A stretch of 64,000 bases of DNA from Arthrobacter sp. StoSoilA2. Lineage in GTDB: Bacteria > Actinomycetota > Actinomycetes > Actinomycetales > Micrococcaceae. Below are positions 58,652-64,000 of the stretch, piece by piece. The notes beneath the pieces are model-generated. The model ran no database searches. It worked only from the letters and a program-made list of their open reading frames with translations, and was not told where the DNA came from. Positions within the stretch are counted from its first letter, which is position 1. Each line of letters begins with the position of its first letter. A program made the translations under genes and the position numbers. The stretch is taken from positions 930,001 through 994,000 of the forward strand of contig NZ_AP024643.1 in the NCBI RefSeq assembly GCF_019977195.1. The letters run 5' to 3'.

Positions 58652-58930
58652 TCACCCGGAGGTGGAACGCGCCCTCTGAACGAAATGTGCCACTAATCCC
58701 CACGCCACCAGAAGGAAGCCACAGGATCCCAACGGGGACGGGTTGATTGGTATGGCCAACAGCATCAGCAGCACTCCAACGGCGACAGCAAGAACGTGGC
58801 GGGCCCGCGGTTCATAGGGGCGACGCGCCGGGATTCCTGATTCCAGTTGACGGGCCAAGTCCGGATCCTGGATAAAAAGTTCCCGTTCGAGTTGCTGCAG
58901 CACCCTGCGCTCCCGTTCGTTTAGGTGCAT
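58652..58930 (-). CDS. DUF3040 membrane protein
   Basis: A 92-residue protein from ATG 58930. The N-terminal MHLNERERRVLQQLERELFIQDPDLARQL is the DUF3040 start; two hydrophobic segments (HVLAVAVGVLLMLLAIPI and GSCGFLLVAWGLVAHFV) follow, separated by a short Pro/Ser turn. The family is widespread in actinobacteria and its function is unknown. Confidence 0.85.
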   Translation of the reverse strand: MHLNERERRVLQQLERELFIQDPDLARQLESGIPARRPYEPRARHVLAVAVGVLLMLLAIPINPSPLGSCGFLLVAWGLVAHFVQRARSTSG

Positions 58931-59132
58931 GGTTGTCCCTCCCATGTAGAGCTAAGGCTCCTCGGTGCGATCGGTGAGCCAACCGGTTCCTTCAAGGAAT
59001 TCCAGCGGCACAATAAGCTAAGCATGCTTACTAAATGCTCCGCAAGGAAAATTTTCCGGACCTTCATTCCGGGCCGCGTCCACTTGGGGGACTGGCTACG
59101 ATGGCAAGTAGGTACCCCGATCAAGGAGCACA

Positions 59133-59594
59133 ATGTCACTGAAAGATCGCCTCAAAGAAGACGTCGTAGGCCACATGAAGGCGGGCAACAAGACAGCGCT
59201 CACCACCGTGCGGAATGTCCTGGGCGAGATCACCACCCGCGAGAAATCGGGCAAAACGCCCATCGAGTTGGACGATGCGCAGGTTACGTCACTGCTTCAA
59301 AAGGAAGCTGCCAAGCGCCGCGATACCGCACGCATCTATACCGAAGCCGGGGAAGCAGACAGGGCAGCCGCCGAAGTTGCGGAGGCTGAGATCATCGAGG
59401 CGTACCTCCCCAAGGCCCTCAGCCGGGAAGAAGTAGAGGGCATCGTCGACGAAACCATCGCAGCTTTGAAAGCCGACGGGCAGGAACTGTCAATGCGTTC
59501 CATCGGCGCCGTCATGAAGCCGGTTACGGCCAAGGTTGCAGGACGCTTCGACGGCAAGACCGTCAGTGAGATCGTGCGGGGCCGCCTGGGCTAG
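59133..59594 (+). CDS. GatB/YqeY domain protein
   Basis: A 153-residue protein with AAGGAG 4-5 bases before the ATG. The YqeY fold is clear: SLKDRLKEDVVGHMKAGNKTALTTVRNVLGEI, LLQKEAAKRRDTARIYTEAG, IIEAYLPKALSREEVEGIV and IGAVMKPVTAKVAGRFDGKTVSEIV. It resembles the tRNA-binding tail of GatB amidotransferase, but its role in bacteria is not settled. Confidence 0.92.
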   Translation: MSLKDRLKEDVVGHMKAGNKTALTTVRNVLGEITTREKSGKTPIELDDAQVTSLLQKEAAKRRDTARIYTEAGEADRAAAEVAEAEIIEAYLPKALSREEVEGIVDETIAALKADGQELSMRSIGAVMKPVTAKVAGRFDGKTVSEIVRGRLG

Positions 59595-59612
59595 GGCCGA
59601 CTAGGATCCGCT

Positions 59613-59640
59613 GGCTGGCTCGCCCTCCGGCGAGTCAGCC
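59613..59640. terminator. Terminator between yqeY and the DUF72 gene
   Basis: GGCTGGCTCGCC (59613-59624) pairs with GGCGAGTCAGCC (59629-59640), twelve pairs with one G-U and a CTCC tetraloop. It overlaps the last bases of the convergent DUF72 gene. Confidence 0.7.
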
Positions 59641-60366
59641 GTTCCCAAGCAGCCACCGCAAAGTATCGGCATTGCGCACGGCGTTGCCACCGCCGTCGTT
59701 GTTGAAGTAGGCGTACACGTCCTTGCCCGTGCTGTTCCACTCACGGATCCGATCCGCCCACCAGCGAAGGTCCTCCTCCGAATACGAGCCCCCGTACAGG
59801 TGATGGGGGTCCGGTCCGTGAAGCCGGACGTAAACGAAGGGTGCCGTGGCCCGGAGGATGCACGGCAGATTGGCCCCGCTCATGATGCAGTAGGCGGCCT
59901 CGTGGCGTTCAAGCAAGCCGTACACGTCAGGGTGGTCCCAGGTATCGTGCCGGAACTCCACCGCCACACGAATCCAATGCGGCAAGGCTGCCAGGAAGTA
60001 ATCGAGCCGGGCATCATCGCGGGCGAAATCAGGGGGAAGCTGGACAAGCAGCACAGCTCTTTTGTCACCGAGTTCGTGCCAACAGCGGGTAATGCGCTCC
60101 ACCCACACTTCAGGGCTGTACAGCTTTTTCCCATGTGTGAGGCCGCGGGGTGCCTTGACCGACATCGCAAATCCAGCCGGCAGGCGATCATGCCAGCTTT
60201 TGAATGCGGTGTCCCGCGGCCAGCGATAAAAACTCGCGTTGAGCTCAACAGTGTCGAACCGTGCCACGTAGTGCGCCAGGCGCTTGGCCGTGGGCAGACC
60301 CGGCGGGTAGAGCACATTTTCCCAATGGTCGTAGCTCCAGCCGGACGTACCGATGCGGATACTCAT
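59635..60366 (-). CDS. DUF72 family TIM-barrel protein
   Basis: A 243-residue protein. The N-terminus IRIGTSGWSYDHWENVLYPPG, then ASFYRWPRDTAFKSWHDRLPAGFAMSVKAPRGLTHGKKL, VLLVQLPPDFA and VAVEFRHDTWDH are the hallmarks of DUF72 (YecE-like). The C-terminal DVYAYFNNDGGGNAVRNADTLRWLL ends it as usual. The fold is a TIM barrel; no reaction is established. It is monocistronic. Confidence 0.92.
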   Translation of the reverse strand: MSIRIGTSGWSYDHWENVLYPPGLPTAKRLAHYVARFDTVELNASFYRWPRDTAFKSWHDRLPAGFAMSVKAPRGLTHGKKLYSPEVWVERITRCWHELGDKRAVLLVQLPPDFARDDARLDYFLAALPHWIRVAVEFRHDTWDHPDVYGLLERHEAAYCIMSGANLPCILRATAPFVYVRLHGPDPHHLYGGSYSEEDLRWWADRIREWNSTGKDVYAYFNNDGGGNAVRNADTLRWLLGNG

Positions 60367-60464
60367 GCTGTGGATGGTAGTCCCGGCGAACGCAAAAAAT
60401 GCGTCATTTCACGCGTCGGGTGGGGCGTCCGGAGGCCACGATCAATGCTCGGATGCTCTTCTGC

Positions 60465-60707
60465 TCAGGACTTGATCCCAGCCCTGGCAATCAACGCCTG
60501 GAGATCTTCGGCAACCTTGGCCACCTCGCGCTGCCGTGCGTTCCGTGTCGACTTGGCCGCGTGCGTGGAGGGCCGGGTGGCGCCGGGAGAAATGCGTGTG
60601 CGGGGATCGCGACGGAACGCGCCATCGCGTCCAATCCTTGGATCACGCACGGGGGCGTCGGCGGTGACGCGGCCCTGAAGGGGGTCGTGGAAAAGTGGGA
60701 GGTTCAT
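60465..60707 (-). CDS. Hypothetical small basic protein
   Basis: An 80-residue frame from ATG 60707. It is rich in Arg and Pro (TADAPVRDPRIGRDGAFRRDPRTRISPGATRPS) and ends in a predicted helix (STRNARQREVAKVAEDLQALIARAGIKS). No family is recognised. The ribosome site is weak and the frame could be chance in GC-rich DNA, but the end looks like a real amphipathic helix. Confidence 0.45.
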   Translation of the reverse strand: MNLPLFHDPLQGRVTADAPVRDPRIGRDGAFRRDPRTRISPGATRPSTHAAKSTRNARQREVAKVAEDLQALIARAGIKS

Positions 60708-60940
60708 GGTCCATTCCGGGGTATCAGGATGTGAACTTTGATCCTGACATATGCCCGAACGGCGCGATATGGACAGGTGCCTACCTTCACCCTGAACCAC
60801 TGTGCACATGTCCATGCCGACACTGGGGTACTACCTGGTGGCGGGCTACGCCGTCGTCTCAGCCGTTTGGCCGCGATGTGCCGTCCCCAGTGGTCAGGTA
60901 GAGCGTCCGCGAGTGACCGGGGGGATGAGTGGGCCCCATC

Positions 60941-61399
60941 CTAGCCCCAGAGGGCCTTCCTGAGCAGCGCCTTGAGTTGCGTCGCCTCAGCGTTGCTCAG
61001 CGAAGACAGCTGTACTTGCTCGCACGCGTCCAGGGCCGAGCGAGCCTTCGTGTGGATCCGCCGGCCTTCAGCCGTGGAAACGATGATCTTGGCACGCCTG
61101 TCCTGCTTGCCCTGAGCGCGTTCCACCAGGCCGCGGTGCTCGAGGTCGTCCACCAGGCTGACTACTTGGCTGGGGTCGAGGCTGAGGAAGTCGGCGAGTT
61201 CGCGCTGGGTGGGTTCCAGGCCGCTGCAGGCCAGCGTCAACACTGAGAACGACCTTTCGCGCAACCCGTAGTCCGCCAGCGCCTTGTTGTTGAGGACCGA
61301 GCCTGTTGCGTGCAGCTTGGCAAGCAACAAGCCCACGTCGTTGCCGATTTTGGCGGCCGCGAGGCGCGGGGTCTCAACTTCGGTGCTTTGCAGGCCCAT
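60941..61399 (-). CDS. MarR family transcriptional regulator
   Basis: A 152-residue protein from ATG 61399, which has GGAG 5-6 bases upstream; an upstream start at 61426 is less likely. The winged helix region is ERSFSVLTLACSGLEPTQRELADFLSLDPSQVVSLVDDLEHRGLVERAQGKQDRRAKIIVSTAEGRR, including the conserved DxR wing. It is divergent from the SDR/amidohydrolase/acyl-CoA dehydrogenase run. A palindrome (61426-61446) lies in the shared promoter region, so it probably represses this operon until a phenolic or CoA-type ligand binds. The ligand type is a guess from MarR relatives. Confidence 0.88.
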   Translation of the reverse strand: MGLQSTEVETPRLAAAKIGNDVGLLLAKLHATGSVLNNKALADYGLRERSFSVLTLACSGLEPTQRELADFLSLDPSQVVSLVDDLEHRGLVERAQGKQDRRAKIIVSTAEGRRIHTKARSALDACEQVQLSSLSNAEATQLKALLRKALWG

Positions 61400-61425
61400 G
61401 ACAACTCCAATAGTAAACAAAATCA

Positions 61426-61446
61426 ATCATTGACTTTTACAATGAT
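61426..61446. promoter_or_regulatory. Putative MarR operator
   Basis: ATCATTG and CAATGAT flank 7 bases in the 139-base gap between the divergent MarR and SDR genes. A TTGACT that could serve as a -35 element for the rightward promoter lies inside it. Confidence 0.65.
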
Positions 61447-61538
61447 CCGTATTCTCATTGATCATGACAAGGATCTCACGACGCAGTGGGATCGGCCCCA
61501 CCGGCTCCGGCCGGTGACTGCATGCGAAGGAGCACGCC

Positions 61539-62477
61539 ATGAGCTTGAACGGCAAGGTTGCAATTGTTACTGGGAGCGGGCAGGGTCTTGGCCTTGCTTA
61601 CGCGAGGGAGCTCGCCCGCCAGGGTGCCGCCGTCGTTGTTAATGACGTCAATGCCGGGATGGCGGCGAAGGCCGTCGCACAGATTGAGGCCGACGGCGGC
61701 CGGGCCACCGCTGTTGTGGTTCCGGTGGGCACTACGGACGCCGCCAAGGCGCTCGTGGCCGGTGCCGTTGAGGCATTCAGCCGGTTGGACATCCTGGTCA
61801 CCAATGCCGGCATCCTTCGCGACAAGAGCCTGCTGAAAATGACCGATGAAGACTTTGACCTGGTGATCAACGTCCACCTTCGCGGAACTTTCACGTGCGT
61901 CCGGGAAGCATTCGCTTACTTCAAGGAAAACAACATTCCCGGCCGCATCATCACCATCGGCTCCCCGACAGGCCAGCGCGGCACCTTCGGCCAGACCAAC
62001 TACGCCGCTGCCAAGGCCGGGATCGTGGGCATGGTCCGCACCTGGGCACTGGAAATGAAGAAGGCCGGCGTCACGGTAAACTCCGTGATCCCAGTGGCCG
62101 CCACTGCCATGACCAAGACCGTTCCGTACTTCCAGAAGGCCGTGGAGGCGGATGAACGTGGCGAGGCCATGCCGTCGTTCTTCCGTCACGACCTCGGATT
62201 CGGAACCGCGGACGACGTCGCCGGGCTGATTGCGTTCCTGGCCTCTGATGAGGCTGCGGGCATCACCGGTCAGGCCATCGGCGCCGGCGGTGACCGGCTT
62301 CAGGTCTGGACGCACCCGACCGCGGCAACCACCGAATACCGCGACGGCGGCTGGAGCTACGAGGCGCTGCGCGAAAACGCCGGCTCCCTCTTTGGCGCGG
62401 ACGCGTTGCAGGGCTACGGCGAGGAATTCCTGCCGTTGCCCGCCGAACTGCAGCCCGAACCAGTACAGGCCCGCTGA
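61539..62477 (+). CDS. Short-chain dehydrogenase/reductase
   Basis: A 312-residue NAD(P)-dependent oxidoreductase. The cofactor loop is VTGSGQGLGLAYARELARQGA; DILVTNAGILRDKSL and ITIGSPTGQRGTFGQTNYAAAKAG hold the Asn, Ser, Tyr and Lys of the catalytic tetrad. It resembles FabG and the hydroxyacyl-CoA dehydrogenase part of MFE-type enzymes, with a longer C-terminal tail (about 50 residues). It ends 2 bases before the amidohydrolase gene. The reaction is probably oxidation of a hydroxyacyl-CoA or alcohol in a degradation pathway. Confidence 0.88.
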   Translation: MSLNGKVAIVTGSGQGLGLAYARELARQGAAVVVNDVNAGMAAKAVAQIEADGGRATAVVVPVGTTDAAKALVAGAVEAFSRLDILVTNAGILRDKSLLKMTDEDFDLVINVHLRGTFTCVREAFAYFKENNIPGRIITIGSPTGQRGTFGQTNYAAAKAGIVGMVRTWALEMKKAGVTVNSVIPVAATAMTKTVPYFQKAVEADERGEAMPSFFRHDLGFGTADDVAGLIAFLASDEAAGITGQAIGAGGDRLQVWTHPTAATTEYRDGGWSYEALRENAGSLFGADALQGYGEEFLPLPAELQPEPVQAR

Positions 62478-62479
62478 TC

Positions 62480-63367
62480 ATGACCCGGTACGAACCTGGC
62501 ATCGACGCCGCCAAGCTCGATGCGATCGACATGCACGTCCACCTTGAGGTGGACAGTTGCGGCCACGGATCGCTTCCGGACGCGCTTACTGAGGCCTCCG
62601 CGAAGTACTTCAAGGCCGAGGACCGGACGCCGTCGTTGGACAAGATTGCCGCGATGTACCGCGAACTGAACATGGCCGCCGTCGTCTTTACCGTGGACGC
62701 CCGGACCCAGCTCAAGCACGAACCCAACAGCATCCCGGAGCTGATCGCCGGCGCCGCGCGCCACAATGATGTGCTCATTCCGTTCGGCAGCGTTGACCCG
62801 CGCACGGGGGAGGACGCAATCGCCGGGGCCAAGCACCAAGCCATTGAGCTTGGAGCCCGCGGCTTCAAGTTCCACCCCTCGCTGCAGGGCTTTGATCCGT
62901 CCAACGAGCAGTTCTACCCACTGTGGGAAACGCTGCAGGAACTGGGGCTGCCGACAATTTTCCACACGGGCCAGAACGGCATGGGCGCGGGGCTTCCCGG
63001 CGGGTACGGCATCAAGCTGGCATTCTCCAACCCGCTGCTGCTGGATGCTGTGGCGGCGGATTTCCCGGGCCTGCAGATCATCATGGCCCACCCATCGGTG
63101 CCCTGGCAGGACGAGGCCAACTCCATCGCCACGCACAAGTCCAACGTGTTTATCGATCTGTCCGGGTGGTCGCCCAAGTACTTCCCGGAGTCCCTGGTTC
63201 GCCTTTCAAACTCGGTGCTCCAGGACAAGGTGCTGTTCGGCACGGACTTCCCACTCATCACTCCGCAGAAATGGCTCGGCGCGTTTGAGGATCTTCCCCT
63301 GAAGGACGAGGTTCGTCCGAAGATTCTCAAGGAGAACGCTGTCCGGCTGCTCGGTTTGGATGGTTGA
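62480..63367 (+). CDS. Amidohydrolase-2 family (ACMSD-like) metal enzyme
   Basis: A 295-residue TIM-barrel hydrolase or decarboxylase. The metal site is AIDMHVHLEVDS (His-x-His); further ligands are expected in FHTGQNG (His), IIMAHPSVPWQDEA (His) and LFGTDFPLITPQKW (Asp). The GARGFKFHPSLQGFDPSN block is typical of the group that includes ACMSD and related ring-cleavage-pathway enzymes. It lies between an SDR and an acyl-CoA dehydrogenase in one operon, so it may decarboxylate or hydrolyse an intermediate. The substrate is unknown. Confidence 0.85.
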   Translation: MTRYEPGIDAAKLDAIDMHVHLEVDSCGHGSLPDALTEASAKYFKAEDRTPSLDKIAAMYRELNMAAVVFTVDARTQLKHEPNSIPELIAGAARHNDVLIPFGSVDPRTGEDAIAGAKHQAIELGARGFKFHPSLQGFDPSNEQFYPLWETLQELGLPTIFHTGQNGMGAGLPGGYGIKLAFSNPLLLDAVAADFPGLQIIMAHPSVPWQDEANSIATHKSNVFIDLSGWSPKYFPESLVRLSNSVLQDKVLFGTDFPLITPQKWLGAFEDLPLKDEVRPKILKENAVRLLGLDG

Positions 63368-63368
63368 G

Positions 63369-64000
63369 ATGTCCACCACGGCGTTGGAACAACGGCTTTA
63401 CGCCGCTGCTGATTGGTATGACTCCGAATCCCTCCTCACGGACGACGAACGCCACGTCCTGGCCCGGCTCCGGGATTTCCTTTCGCAGGAGGCCAAGCCG
63501 TTGCTGGCCGATTATTGGGAGCGGGGCGAGTTCCCGGAGCAGTTGGCGCAGCCTTTAATCGATCTCAACCTCATGGAACCGTTCGAGGCGCCCGCCCGGG
63601 GAATTTACCACGGCTTCCGGATCTTCGAACTTGCCCGAACTGATGCTTCCCTGGCCACTTGGTACACAGCCCAAGCCGGGCTGTTCCGTACAGCCATCCG
63701 GGTCGGTGCTTCCGAGCCCCAACAAAAGGAATGGATGCCAAAGGTTATCGACTTCTCGCTCAAAGGCGTCTTCTCGCTGACCGAGCCGGAGCACGGCTCG
63801 GACATCGCCGGAGGGCTGTCCACCACAGTGCGCTTTGATGCAGATCTCGACGGCGGCAGCTGGGTTTTGGAAGGCGCGAAGCGTTGGATCGGGGGAGCCT
63901 CAACTGCCGACGTGCTGTGCGTGTTCGCCCGGGATGTAGCAGATGGGCAGGTCAAAGCGTTCTTGGTGGACCGCACCGCGCCCGGGGTCAGCCTGGCGAA
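63369..64000 (+). CDS. Acyl-CoA dehydrogenase (3' end outside window)
   Basis: The frame starts at ATG 63369, one base after the preceding stop, and stays open to the window end (about 210 residues visible). The N-terminal domain is clear: LRDFLSQEAKPLLADYWERGEFP, LARTDASLATWYTAQAGLF, QQKEWMPKVIDFSLKGVFSLTEPEHGSD and WVLEGAKRWIGGASTADVLCVFARD. It resembles the glutaryl-CoA dehydrogenase branch. It introduces a double bond into an acyl-CoA with FAD. It probably completes a catabolic operon with the SDR and amidohydrolase genes. Confidence 0.9.
   Translation, partial: MSTTALEQRLYAAADWYDSESLLTDDERHVLARLRDFLSQEAKPLLADYWERGEFPEQLAQPLIDLNLMEPFEAPARGIYHGFRIFELARTDASLATWYTAQAGLFRTAIRVGASEPQQKEWMPKVIDFSLKGVFSLTEPEHGSDIAGGLSTTVRFDADLDGGSWVLEGAKRWIGGASTADVLCVFARDVADGQVKAFLVDRTAPGVSLA

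Overview
The window is high-GC chromosomal DNA from an actinobacterium of the Arthrobacter / Paenarthrobacter group (Micrococcaceae). The 16S rRNA has typical Arthrobacter sensu lato variable regions, the gene set is GlgE pathway, OtsAB, TreS, an MsiK-type ATPase, DUF3040 and DUF4032 proteins, and GTG/TTG starts are frequent. The species cannot be fixed from the sequence alone. Almost all of the window is coding on both strands, and no prophage, insertion sequence, integron or CRISPR array was seen.

Layout. 1-12.8 kb: alpha-glucan and trehalose metabolism. It holds a GlgX debranching enzyme cut by the window edge, a secreted RNase/barstar pair, glycogen phosphorylase (minus strand), and the divergent run glgE, treS and a fused maltokinase-GlgB. 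12.8-18.9 kb: one complete rrn operon (16S-23S-5S, no spacer tRNA) with promoter, processing stem and terminator. 18.9-21.3 kb: a patatin-like lipase with an internal repeat and an upstream mini-ORF, an SRPBCC protein and a GNAT acetyltransferase. 21.3-30.3 kb: a maltose/alpha-glucoside locus made of a LacI regulator, an alpha-glucosidase, two LacI-type operators, malE, malF, malG and a second GH13 enzyme. The locus lacks its own ATPase; the MsiK-type ATPase at 47.1-48.2 kb is the obvious partner.

30.3-43.9 kb is the accessory-looking part. It holds a GlcD-like FAD oxidase, a 48-bp tandem repeat block, a CynX-type MFS exporter, a flavin-binding PNPOx-like protein, a cytosine-deaminase/AtzC-type amidohydrolase co-directional with a full peptide/nickel-type ABC transporter (oppC-A-B-D-F), a divergent N-ethylammeline-chlorohydrolase-like amidohydrolase, and a GntR/FadR-type regulator. 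A palindrome of the form TTTGGTATACCAAA lies in front of the MFS gene and on both sides of the divergent promoter. This suggests one regulon for uptake and deamination or hydrolysis of an unidentified, probably nitrogen-rich, small molecule. It is the best candidate here for an undescribed system.

43.9-51.8 kb: DUF4032 kinase-like protein, GH20 hexosaminidase, msiK with several inverted repeats upstream, otsB/otsA and a membrane-anchored DsbA-like protein. 51.9 kb: tRNA-Thr(TGT). 52.3-60.7 kb: housekeeping and mixed genes (Kef-type antiporter, RecQ, NAD(P)HX dehydratase, histidine phosphatase, NDH-2, DUF3040, YqeY, DUF72). 60.9-64 kb: a MarR regulator divergent from an SDR / amidohydrolase-2 / acyl-CoA dehydrogenase operon that runs off the window, probably a catabolic pathway of unknown substrate.

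How the parts fit. Maltodextrin or trehalose taken up by MalEFG plus MsiK can be hydrolysed by the two GH13 enzymes. TreS and maltokinase turn trehalose into maltose-1-phosphate for GlgE, and GlgB branches the resulting glucan. GlgP and GlgX degrade it, and OtsAB makes trehalose from UDP-glucose/glucose-6-phosphate.
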